Shown here piece by piece: positions 1 through 5,599 of a stretch of 28,228 nucleotides of DNA; position 1 is the stretch's first letter; every line of letters begins with the position of its first letter. Under the pieces are notes generated by a model, which was not told where the DNA came from, searched no databases, and saw nothing but the letters and a program-made list of their open reading frames with translations. The stretch is from a virus. Made by a program: the position numbers and the translations under genes. The DNA is taken from the IMG/VR virus record IMGVR_UViG_3300017917_004147, positions 1 through 28,228 of that record; one strand, 5' to 3'.

Positions 1-105
1 TGCAGGCTTACAACCTTAAAAGACAATTTCGGGGTCCTTTTCTTAAAAAGGGGTGTAGGGGTTGTATGCTCTAAATCTGGAAATATCCCTAAAAAGAAAC
101 AATAG

Positions 106-119
106 TATAATATAATAAT
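106..119 (+). promoter_or_regulatory. leaderless-type promoter (-10 box) for the gene at 120
   Basis: TATAAT at 106-111 is followed by only 8 bases before the ATG at 120, so transcription should begin at or within a base or two of the start codon. There is no Shine-Dalgarno sequence. I see no convincing -35 box. A second overlapping TATAAT lies at 111-116. Confidence 0.6.
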
Positions 120-629
120 ATGAATAATTTAAAAGATTTAATTAAATCTGCCAAAGAACAAGATATTAATCATACTATATTTAAAAATGTAATAGACATA
201 AATTGTAATTGGGAAAATTTTTTAGATTATATGGCGGAAGTCAAAGATACAAATTTATATAGATCTGATGCTCCTGGTTTTTATATTTTAAATGATGTCA
301 CTAGAGAACTAATAGATGATTTTTTTAAAGCTAAAGAATTCAGAATGCAGGTTGCAGAAGCATACGGTATAGAAAGATACGGATTTTCTATTGTTATATT
401 TGATGAAGAAAAAGGCGAAGAAAGAACTGGTATAACTAAACATACAGACCATGGAGACACAATTCATATGCATTGTGTAGGAAAATCTGTCTGGACGGTA
501 TGGAATGAAGATGGAACAACTTTTGATTACCCTACTGAACCAGGAGACGTTGTTTTTGTCAAAGTCGGAGTAAATCACTCAGTAAAATCCTTATCATCTA
601 GAGCAGGGATAGTGTTTGTAGCATGTTAA
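120..629 (+). CDS. JmjC/cupin-like Fe(II)-dependent oxygenase
   Basis: A 169-residue protein whose C-terminal half has a cupin/JmjC-like metal site: His108-Thr-Asp110 followed by Gly121-Lys122 and then Pro-Gly-Asp-Val-Val-Phe with His153 in VNHSV. In JmjC and Cupin_4 proteins this HxD...H triad binds Fe(II), and the Lys just downstream often contacts 2-oxoglutarate. The N-terminal 90 residues are not recognisable. The protein is short for a JmjC enzyme, so it may be a minimal double-stranded beta-helix. The start is the ATG 8 bases after a TATAAT box, with no ribosome binding site. It overlaps the next gene by 7 bases, suggesting translational coupling. The target is unknown; a non-catalytic cupin is the alternative. 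Confidence 0.6.
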   Translation: MNNLKDLIKSAKEQDINHTIFKNVIDINCNWENFLDYMAEVKDTNLYRSDAPGFYILNDVTRELIDDFFKAKEFRMQVAEAYGIERYGFSIVIFDEEKGEERTGITKHTDHGDTIHMHCVGKSVWTVWNEDGTTFDYPTEPGDVVFVKVGVNHSVKSLSSRAGIVFVAC

Positions 630-1297
630 AAAAGGTGTATTTTATTGGTGATTGCCATATGTCCCGTATTCAAGAGCACTGGGATCCTAACAACTGTCCA
701 ATAGAATTAAAAATCTGGGGAAAAGCTGGAACTAAAGCATATGATATAGACTTAAGCTTTTTATATAATGAAAATGAATTTTCCTCTGGCACTGAAAGAA
801 GTAGTCGGTTTATACCAGATAAAAGAGATACAGTTGTAGATTTTCAAGAGATAAAAGATGACGGATTAATAATGCCTTGGATAGGCTATACAGATATAAG
901 ACAATTCCTTCCTAAATATAAAAATGCAGATACAGTTGCTAAACATTATGTTGATCAATTTGTTAGTTTTTATAAGAATTCTAAAATTAGATTTATAGAA
1001 CCGCTACCTCAATTTACCGAAATGTTATTAAAGTTTGAAGGAATTCACCCATCTTATACTTATGAGGAAAGACAACAGCAAAATAAGGAATTTATAGAAT
1101 CCTTAATTAAATACTCAGACATTTATGGACTAGAAAAACCAATAACTCAAGATGATATTTATAAAGCGGTGGGCGTAGAAAAATTTACAACAGATCTCAC
1201 ACCAGATGATATGCCTCACCCTTCAGATTCTTTAAGGCCTGATCTTATGAATAAAGTATATGATTTATTTATAGAGAAAGCTTTAGATACTATATAA
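623..1297 (+). CDS. SGNH/GDSL-like hydrolase with Cys in the nucleophile position
   Basis: A 224-residue protein with the ordered blocks of the SGNH esterase fold. Block I reads VYFIGDCHMSR (Gly9-Asp10-Cys11), block III reads Ile-Gly88-Tyr-Thr-Asp91, and block V is a DxxH motif, Asp196-Met-Pro-His199. The family normally has Ser in block I; here the residue is Cys, so the enzyme would be a Cys-nucleophile variant or inactive. SGNH enzymes remove or transfer acyl groups on glycans and lipids, and phages carry them in fibre and glycan-modification loci. No signal peptide is visible. Its start overlaps the JmjC-like gene by 7 bases. The assignment rests on motifs only. Confidence 0.55.
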   Translation: MLKKVYFIGDCHMSRIQEHWDPNNCPIELKIWGKAGTKAYDIDLSFLYNENEFSSGTERSSRFIPDKRDTVVDFQEIKDDGLIMPWIGYTDIRQFLPKYKNADTVAKHYVDQFVSFYKNSKIRFIEPLPQFTEMLLKFEGIHPSYTYEERQQQNKEFIESLIKYSDIYGLEKPITQDDIYKAVGVEKFTTDLTPDDMPHPSDSLRPDLMNKVYDLFIEKALDTI

Positions 1298-1300
1298 TAT

Positions 1301-1314
1301 TCTAGTCAACTAGA
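1301..1314. promoter_or_regulatory. inverted repeat between genes
   Basis: TCTAGT-CA-ACTAGA is a perfect 6-bp inverted repeat with a 2-base centre. It lies just after the SGNH-like gene and ends 7 bases before the -10 box of the small ORF at 1334, a position suited to an operator. The loop is too small for a good RNA hairpin and no T-run follows, so it is probably not a terminator. Confidence 0.35.
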
Positions 1315-1321
1315 AATATGA

Positions 1322-1333
1322 TACAATAAATAT
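1322..1333 (+). promoter_or_regulatory. leaderless-type promoter (-10 box) for the ORF at 1334
   Basis: TACAAT at 1322-1327 is followed by 6 bases and then ATG. The spacing matches that of the other leaderless starts in this window. No Shine-Dalgarno sequence is present. Confidence 0.45.
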
Positions 1334-1423
1334 ATGGATATAGATACATTTAAGAAGAAATTTGTAGCATCTTTATTAATTATGATTATAGCTTATTTGG
1401 CTATAGGCATAGCTTTATCCTAG
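1334..1423 (+). CDS. 29-residue single-span membrane peptide
   Basis: A 29-residue ORF: a short polar head (MDIDTF), then Lys7-Lys8-Lys9, then an unbroken hydrophobic stretch from about Val11 to Leu28 (VASLLIMIIAYLAIGIAL). The lysines just before the hydrophobic segment suggest a single membrane helix with the N-terminus inside. The start sits 6 bases after TACAAT, which supports it as a real leaderless gene. A short inverted repeat (GGCCT-TCTA-AGGCC, about 1437-1450) followed by TTTAT lies downstream and may be a weak terminator. The function is unknown; tiny membrane peptides in phages can be lysis accessories or superinfection-exclusion factors, but nothing here shows which. Confidence 0.45.
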   Translation: MDIDTFKKKFVASLLIMIIAYLAIGIALS

Positions 1424-1681
1424 AATATGCTTTATTGGCCTTCTAAGGCCTTTATGGCAAATGTTTAGGTATATGGGTATAGGTAAGTATGGGTTCTCTT
1501 CTACTTCCGCCGCACTATTTTTTTTGCAATTGTAGTTATTTTATTTATAAAAAATATTTTCTTAAAAAATAATTCTATTTTATACTGCATTTTAATTTCA
1601 TGACTTTCATTTTTATAATGATCAGTATGAAAATAGGGATTCATCATTTGTTTAGAAAACTCATGAGGGCTCATATGTATA
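1424..1681. other. intergenic region
   Basis: About 260 bases with no sizeable gene. It holds the weak GGCCT/AGGCC hairpin near 1437-1450, a very AT-rich stretch (about 1525-1590) and the -10 box and first two-thirds of a possible 23-codon ORF at 1627. It lies between the plus-strand small gene and the 3' end of the minus-strand virion gene. Confidence 0.6.
1614..1626 (+). promoter_or_regulatory. leaderless-type -10 box upstream of ORF 1627
   Basis: TATAAT at 1614-1619 is followed by 7 bases and an ATG. In this AT-rich sequence a chance match is possible. Confidence 0.3.
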
Positions 1682-1698
1682 TTATACTATGGAAGTGA
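1627..1698 (+). CDS. possible 23-residue leaderless peptide
   Basis: ORF starting MKIGIHHLFRKL and ending in MYIILWK. It is rich in His, Arg, Lys and hydrophobic residues, so it would be a cationic amphipathic peptide. Its start lies 7 bases after a perfect TATAAT. The last 17 bases overlap, antisense, the 3' end of the minus-strand virion gene at 1682-2317. It may be a chance ORF; only the promoter spacing favours it. Confidence 0.25.
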   Translation: MKIGIHHLFRKLMRAHMYIILWK

Positions 1699-2317
1699 TT
1701 ATGCCGTCTGTTACAGTCACAGTTTTAGTTCCAGCAGTAAAAGATCCAGAAGCACCTTTAAAATTAACCCAAGTAGTCCCGTTCCACTTCAACATATCTC
1801 CAGTAGATTTATTTGTTAAAACTATATTATGTATTTCTTCTACTTCAAAACCATTCTGAACTTTTACAAATATTTCACCATTGTTTTGTTGTTTACGAGT
1901 AACTATACCTATAAAAACTAAATGCGCTGGCGCTACAGGCTTATTAGTTAGGCCATAAATCAAATTACCATTAGTTCCAAGCCACACAGGATCACCAGCT
2001 TGGTCAGCAGCAGAGGTATCTAGTCCAGCAAGAAGACCTTCAGTAATAACGTATCCAATTCCATTTTTAGCAAGACTGGTTTCTAACAATCCCATTGTTT
2101 TAGAAGATGTCATTTCTATATTATTGCTTGCTCTATCTACAAGCATATTAGTTCCACTCAATCCAGTAGAGCCAGTTACATATACAGCCTGACCTTTATT
2201 TATTGTTCCATTATAATCACTCTTAACAAGATGCTTTACTGTAGAAACATAAGATGGCAAAACAATAGTAGATGGATCAAAAGGTGGAGTAGTAATTCTT
2301 ATTCTTGGCTGTGTCAT
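1682..2317 (-). CDS. phage virion protein (fibre or decoration type)
   Basis: A 211-residue protein with features recurrent in phage fibre and capsid-decoration proteins: a Gly-rich beta module around residues 35-60 (KGQAVYVTGSTG), a central stretch with LLAGLDTSAADQAGDPVWLG, then FIGIVTR and NGEIFVKVQNG. The C-terminus has GDMLKWNGTTWVNF, a motif common in phage tail fibres. No membrane segment or catalytic motif is visible. The start overlaps the stop of the upstream minus-strand gene by 4 bases (ATGA), so the two are co-translated. Its exact location on the virion cannot be read from sequence. Virion genes in this orientation are odd, because the main structural genes run on the plus strand. 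Confidence 0.6.
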   Translation of the reverse strand: MTQPRIRITTPPFDPSTIVLPSYVSTVKHLVKSDYNGTINKGQAVYVTGSTGLSGTNMLVDRASNNIEMTSSKTMGLLETSLAKNGIGYVITEGLLAGLDTSAADQAGDPVWLGTNGNLIYGLTNKPVAPAHLVFIGIVTRKQQNNGEIFVKVQNGFEVEEIHNIVLTNKSTGDMLKWNGTTWVNFKGASGSFTAGTKTVTVTDGIITSIV

Positions 2318-2583
2318 CCGATATCCAATTTAAATAATGATACAGAAACTCCTGCATCCCCTACAGCAAATATTTTATCACTTGGGGCTAGCTCAATAGT
2401 GAATGACTGTCCAGGATAGAGTTTATGACCATAATCTGAAGATGTTACATTTTCATTACCTAAGTAGGCGTAACCAGTCGTCATAATATTTTGAATTGAT
2501 AAAGCCATGGGCCTATCTAATACCCCACTTCTTGTTAAATCAATAGGGGTACTATTTAAAGCAACTATGGATTGACGTATCAT
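2314..2583 (-). CDS. small beta-rich virion-associated protein
   Basis: An 89-residue protein starting MIRQSIVALNSTPIDL and containing AYLGNENVTSSDYGHKLYPG followed by SFTIELAPSDKIFAV. This resembles small beta-sandwich proteins often found beside phage head-fibre or decoration genes. A longer reading from 2619 would start inside a terminator stem. The ATG at 2583 is preferred because TATAAT stands exactly 7 bases upstream on the minus strand with a TTGGGT -35 box 17 bases further back. It is the first gene of a two-gene operon and overlaps the next by 4 bases. It is probably structural; the precise role is unknown. Confidence 0.55.
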   Translation of the reverse strand: MIRQSIVALNSTPIDLTRSGVLDRPMALSIQNIMTTGYAYLGNENVTSSDYGHKLYPGQSFTIELAPSDKIFAVGDAGVSVSLFKLDIG

Positions 2584-2590
2584 GATTACT

Positions 2591-2619
2591 ATTATACCGC
2601 TAAACAATAGAAAACCCAA
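2591..2619 (-). promoter_or_regulatory. leaderless promoter of the minus-strand virion operon
   Basis: Read on the minus strand, TTGGGT (2619-2614), 17 bases, TATAAT (2596-2591), 7 bases, ATG (2583-2581). The -35 box lies inside the stem of the terminator of the preceding oxygenase gene, so terminator and promoter overlap. Confidence 0.65.
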
Positions 2620-2644
2620 TCAGAGGCGGATCCGATTGGGTTTT
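2611..2644 (-). terminator. rho-independent terminator, potentially bidirectional
   Basis: AAAACCCAATC (2611-2621) pairs with GATTGGGTTTT (2634-2644) around a 12-base loop. The stem is flanked by T-runs on both strands. It lies 60 bases after the stop of the minus-strand oxygenase and so should end that transcript. Confidence 0.75.
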
Positions 2645-2703
2645 GCTACTTATTGTAGCTACGTAAGGAGCTAGGCTCGACTTACTTTAATAGTTTATAA
2701 TTT

Positions 2704-3357
2704 TTAATTTTTAAAGTCAACTAATAAATTAAAGTATTTTTTTCTATACTCTGATCTCCATAAAAATAAAACTAAATTATATCTATTTCCTGTAATAACT
2801 TCATTTACAAAATGTGGGAAATTCATATCTCCTTTAAAAAAAATAAGAGTACCAGGCTTAGGTTTTAATTTTAATTTATGATCAGGAAACTCTATTTCTC
2901 CGCCACTATAAGAGTCGTTTAAATAAAAAATAGCAGAATAATCAGGCTCTAATCCAATCTGCTTAATAATATTCGGATCTGTACCATAAGAAAAATAAAA
3001 ACTACCATCTTTATCATAATTATCATAATGTTCTTCTAATTTAGACCCTGGAATCATTTTTCCATAAAAAATTGTTTTAAAATCTAATGTATCTTTATAA
3101 TGTTCTGACATAATATTTTTTATATTTATCAAAACATTAGTTATCATATCTACAGAGATATTTTTATTAGACTCTTCAGAATATTCATAAAATATACGTT
3201 CATTCCCAACCTGCCATGCATTTTCTAAAGAGTGCCCAGGACCAGCAAAAATTCCATTATTATTTGTATGATTAAATGAATCTTTAAAAGAGTCTATTAT
3301 GAAATCACAAGAGTCTTTTGATAATAAATTTTCTATTATTTTTACATTATTTTCCAC
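2704..3357 (-). CDS. prolyl-4-hydroxylase-type 2OG-Fe(II) oxygenase
   Basis: A 217-residue protein. The double-stranded beta-helix is in the C-terminal half: Fe(II) ligands His110-Tyr-Asp112 (LEEHYDNYD) and His182 (FPHFVNE), with Arg192 in GNRYNLV as the expected 2-oxoglutarate ligand. The family signature FYLNDSYSGGEIEFPDH and the PKPGTLIFFKG turn lie between them. These enzymes hydroxylate a substrate using O2 and 2-oxoglutarate; P4H-family members act on proline or other residues of proteins. The N-terminal 90 residues are a variable helical region. The start is GTG, 6 bases after the minus-strand TATACT box, with no ribosome binding site. It is transcribed alone and ends at the terminator at 2611-2644. 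Confidence 0.85.
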   Translation of the reverse strand: MENNVKIIENLLSKDSCDFIIDSFKDSFNHTNNNGIFAGPGHSLENAWQVGNERIFYEYSEESNKNISVDMITNVLINIKNIMSEHYKDTLDFKTIFYGKMIPGSKLEEHYDNYDKDGSFYFSYGTDPNIIKQIGLEPDYSAIFYLNDSYSGGEIEFPDHKLKLKPKPGTLIFFKGDMNFPHFVNEVITGNRYNLVLFLWRSEYRKKYFNLLVDFKN

Positions 3358-3360
3358 TTA

Positions 3361-3374
3361 TATAGTATACTATA
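3361..3374. promoter_or_regulatory. palindromic divergent promoter
   Basis: TATAGTATACTATA is a perfect 14-bp palindrome. It contains TATACT on both strands: minus 3369-3364, 6 bases before the GTG of the oxygenase, and plus 3366-3371, upstream of the cysteine-cluster gene. Polymerase bound in either direction would exclude the other, so the two units are probably mutually competitive. Confidence 0.6.
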
Positions 3375-3389
3375 TAAAAAGGAGATACT

Positions 3390-3833
3390 ATAAAAACCTG
3401 CGGATCTTGTACAAAATGTTGTGATGGAACACTTGCCAATGTAGTAAGAGGGCATACGATGTTCCCTGGAAAGCCATGTTTTTTTCTAGAAATAGGTGGA
3501 GTTTGTACCGATTATGAAAATAGACCAAAAAATCCATGTATAGATTATAAGTGCCTATGGTTACAGCAGCCAGATGTCCCAGATTTTATAAAACCAGAAA
3601 ATGCAAATGCAATTATAGATATTGCAACATTTAAAAATAGAAAGTATTTAAGATTAATTAAATCATATGAGGAGCATAGCCCAGACATACTTACGTATGC
3701 TATAGAATATGCAAGATTTAATAAGCTTCCATTAATATGGAATGATAGTTCAGGTAATTTTCACCATTTAGGTGACAATGTTTTTTGTTTAGAAGTTATA
3801 GAAAATATGAGTAAAAAAAATTATGTCTCATAG
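3390..3833 (+). CDS. YkgJ-like cysteine-cluster protein, apparent AUA start
   Basis: From the first in-frame ATG (3459) the protein has 124 residues, but the same frame is open upstream and encodes TCGSCTKCCDGTL, the hallmark N-terminal Cys cluster of YkgJ-like (putative zinc/iron-chelating) proteins. Further family features follow: GKPCFFLE, a Cys before the RP motif (CTDYENRP), NPCIDYKC and LW. The only plausible start that includes the cluster is ATA at 3390, placed 5 bases after AAGGAG (3379-3384); an in-frame TAA lies just before, and no ATG, GTG or TTG is available. The full protein would be 147 residues. It overlaps the next oxygenase gene by 11 bases. A metal-handling role is inferred. 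Confidence 0.7.
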   Translation: MKTCGSCTKCCDGTLANVVRGHTMFPGKPCFFLEIGGVCTDYENRPKNPCIDYKCLWLQQPDVPDFIKPENANAIIDIATFKNRKYLRLIKSYEEHSPDILTYAIEYARFNKLPLIWNDSSGNFHHLGDNVFCLEVIENMSKKNYVS

Positions 3834-4365
3834 AATAAAAATAATAAAAAATTTATTAGATAAAAATGAATGTCAATATTTAATATCATTAATTAAAAAT
3901 GGCAAAATTTCAGTTTTTAAAGATAGTAAAAGTGCAAGAATATTAGAAGAATCTGAAGAAGTTAACAGAATTCTTAAAAAATATTCAGATATATTAACCG
4001 AAGCTCATAGAAAAGAGTACGGATTCTACCCAGAATTATATACAACTCAAGCATATTTAACTGCATGGGTAGAAGGTGGATATGCAGGACCACATATAGA
4101 TAATCCTAGACATGGTGATGGATTCATACAATTCAGTAGCATTATATACTTAAATGAAAATTTTGAAGGTGGAGAAATTGAATTTCCAAATCAAAAATTT
4201 AAATATAAAGCAGAAGAAGGTTCTGCTGTTATTTTTCCAAGCGCAGGTACAGAATATATACATAAAGTTAATAAAGTAGAGTCTGGAATTAGGTATACTA
4301 TAGCAATGTGGCACTCTAGCAGAAAAGATAGAGCTAGTAAAAGTTTGTATCCAGAACTTTATTAA
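3823..4365 (+). CDS. prolyl-4-hydroxylase-type 2OG-Fe(II) oxygenase
   Basis: A 180-residue compact P4H-family enzyme. Fe(II) ligands are His91-Ile-Asp93 (GPHIDN) and His147 (IHKVN); Arg157 (GIRYTI) should bind 2-oxoglutarate. The signature IIYLNENFEGGEIEFPNQ lies between them. A short helical N-terminus precedes the core. The start overlaps the cysteine-cluster gene by 11 bases, so translation is coupled. The gene converges on the minus-strand operon and the two stop codons share the bases TTAA at 4362-4365, with no terminator between them. The substrate is unknown. Confidence 0.88.
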   Translation: MSHRIKIIKNLLDKNECQYLISLIKNGKISVFKDSKSARILEESEEVNRILKKYSDILTEAHRKEYGFYPELYTTQAYLTAWVEGGYAGPHIDNPRHGDGFIQFSSIIYLNENFEGGEIEFPNQKFKYKAEEGSAVIFPSAGTEYIHKVNKVESGIRYTIAMWHSSRKDRASKSLYPELY

Positions 4366-4556
4366 TTAATATTTTTTAATAGATCTTTAGAAGATAGAAC
4401 ATCTAAAATATCTGAACATACTTGTCTGTAATAAGGTTGCGATGCTAGAATTTGTTTTTCTAATTCTATAAGGCTAGCATTTGATTCAACTGCAACTCTT
4501 CTATTTCTTATATTTATTGATTCAACCATTAGTTCAATTACTGCAAATTTATCCAT
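4362..4556 (-). CDS. small protein of unknown function (lysis operon, 4th gene)
   Basis: A 64-residue protein starting MDKFAVIELMVESI. It is predominantly helical by composition, with charged and hydrophobic residues alternating and no membrane segment. I do not recognise a family. The ATG is preceded by AGGAG with a 7-base spacer and overlaps the upstream gene by 8 bases, which supports real translation. It is the last gene in the operon headed by the transglycosylase. Confidence 0.6.
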   Translation of the reverse strand: MDKFAVIELMVESINIRNRRVAVESNASLIELEKQILASQPYYRQVCSDILDVLSSKDLLKNIN

Positions 4557-4770
4557 TTTCTTGCTCCTTTTCAGATGTAAATGATGGGACTGGTCCTAGT
4601 AGATATCCCTGATCATGATATGCTATTAATTTAGAAACTTCATCCCCACCATCATTAGATGTATTTTTTGCTACAAGTGTAAGAATATCATATATTCTAT
4701 GTAGCATAATATATGTAACCATAGGGAGGTTGTCTTCTAAATTTTTTTGTTCTTTCATGTCGTCAGACAT
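4549..4770 (-). CDS. small acidic protein of unknown function
   Basis: A 73-residue protein starting MSDDMKEQKNLEDN. A helical segment (TYIMLHRIYDILTLVAK, about residues 19-35) is flanked by acidic, Asp/Asn/Gly-rich tails. No known domain is recognised. The helix is amphipathic rather than clearly transmembrane. It overlaps its neighbours by 8 bases on each side and has a GGTGG-type ribosome binding site. Co-expression with the transglycosylase makes a lysis-related role possible but unproven. Confidence 0.6.
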   Translation of the reverse strand: MSDDMKEQKNLEDNLPMVTYIMLHRIYDILTLVAKNTSNDGGDEVSKLIAYHDQGYLLGPVPSFTSEKEQENG

Positions 4771-4975
4771 TTTTATCCACCTTTTCTTTTATACTATTAT
4801 ACAATTTTTCTCCTATAAAGTTCTTATAGGAACAAGATAGACAGTATAAGTATATATTATCTTCTAAATCTAAATTACAAAGAAGAAGGCCTTGGTCCAT
4901 TGGGCATTCTAGCCTAGGTACAAGACCCTCTTCTGATAAAGCTATATATTTAGATACATATTGTATCTGTTTCAA
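4763..4975 (-). CDS. small zinc-ribbon-like protein
   Basis: A 70-residue protein with Cys-Pro-Met-Asp near residue 24 and Cys-Leu-Ser-Cys near residues 46-49, plus a further Cys between. The CPxD...CxxC pattern resembles a small zinc ribbon. The start is TTG, preceded by AAGGAG with a 6-base spacer; the ribosome binding site overlaps the stop codon of the upstream transglycosylase gene, so the two are coupled. Function is unknown. Confidence 0.6.
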   Translation of the reverse strand: MKQIQYVSKYIALSEEGLVPRLECPMDQGLLLCNLDLEDNIYLYCLSCSYKNFIGEKLYNSIKEKVDKNV

Positions 4976-4984
4976 TATCGCTCC

Positions 4985-5536
4985 TTAAGATGCAGGAAAC
5001 TCCGAAATAAGATTCCGTGCCTTTCCAATAGAATTGGGCCAAGAGGACCAATCCGTGCCGCCTTTACTCATATAGTACGTTATCTCTGCGTTTGTTACTG
5101 GATCAAATAATTCCTTATTTGAAACTAAATTGAATTTTTCTAATCTCTTTATGCCTAAATTACCAAGCATATTGATTTGGAAAATTCCGTAAGATTTATC
5201 TCCAGTTGATTTGTTGTCATTAAGAGCCATAGGTCTTCCATTTGACTCAATTCTGGCAACAGCCCAAGCTGTTTTTAAAGCAGTTCCTTCAAATCCTACA
5301 GCCCATAATAAATCTTTTAAATCTGTTGCCGTAAGCATTTCTGAACTACTATATTTATCGTTACTGAACTTGCTTATTATTTCTCTCTTTAGTTGTCTTT
5401 CAGTTTTTTCTACCTTTGCAGGTAGCGCTTGACTTTCAGTTGGCCCAGGTTGGACGGAAAATAGAAATAATGTTATCATTCCTATTGTCACCCAACTATG
5501 AACAACATCGCTCAAACGTTGTTTGATTCTCTCCAT
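4985..5536 (-). CDS. membrane-anchored lytic transglycosylase (lysozyme-like)
   Basis: About 183 residues. The N-terminus has a basic segment, then a hydrophobic span (WVTIGMITLFLFSV, about residues 15-28) that serves as signal anchor or signal peptide. A charged linker follows, and then a lysozyme-like SLT domain from about residue 70: the catalytic Glu in AVARIESNGRP, SYGIFQIN, and a C-terminal YYMSKGGTDWSSWP. It should cleave peptidoglycan glycan strands, either for host lysis or for genome entry. The ATG at 5536 is preferred over the one at 5542 because AAGGAGG is 8 bases from the former and only 2 from the latter. It heads a four-gene operon. Confidence 0.8.
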   Translation of the reverse strand: MERIKQRLSDVVHSWVTIGMITLFLFSVQPGPTESQALPAKVEKTERQLKREIISKFSNDKYSSSEMLTATDLKDLLWAVGFEGTALKTAWAVARIESNGRPMALNDNKSTGDKSYGIFQINMLGNLGIKRLEKFNLVSNKELFDPVTNAEITYYMSKGGTDWSSWPNSIGKARNLISEFPAS

Positions 5537-5569
5537 TGGCATTTCCTCCTTTAGAGATAACGAACTATA

Positions 5570-5599
5570 ATAATAACATTAAGGAAGTAAGCGTGTCAA
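5570..5599 (-). promoter_or_regulatory. sigma-70-type promoter of the lysis operon
   Basis: Read on the minus strand: TTGACA (5599-5594), 18 bases, TATTAT (5575-5570), then a leader of about 30 bases with AAGGAGG. On the plus strand a TATAAT at 5566-5571 overlaps it and may serve the glycosyltransferase gene. Confidence 0.6.

Noticed and set aside
1-60. tRNA-like stretch (GGCTTACAACC resembles a tRNA-Val anticodon loop)
   Set aside because: The flanking bases do not pair as an anticodon stem and no T-loop (GGTTCRA) or acceptor stem follows.
1-105. Possible 3' end of a plus-strand gene (frame 1 open to TAG at 103-105; frame 3 open to TAA at 72-74)
   Set aside because: Two frames are open over a very short stretch and neither translation shows a recognisable motif; it cannot be decided without upstream sequence.
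309-578. Antisense ORF over the JmjC-like gene, and similar minus-strand ORFs at 8589-8892, 9920-10144, 10589-10807, 14274-14807, 16327-16747, 19789-19980, 20047-20366, 25167-25385 and 27982-28215
   Set aside because: All lie antisense to genes with clear protein motifs, have no recognisable domains and show no supporting ribosome binding site.
2584-2619. Upstream ATG (2619, minus) for the small virion gene
   Set aside because: It lies inside the terminator stem and upstream of a TATAAT box that is exactly 7 bases from the ATG at 2583.
2645-2703. Small RNA or tRNA remnant (GTAGCTACG... region)
   Set aside because: Only a short GTAGCTAC palindrome is present; no cloverleaf or promoter can be drawn.
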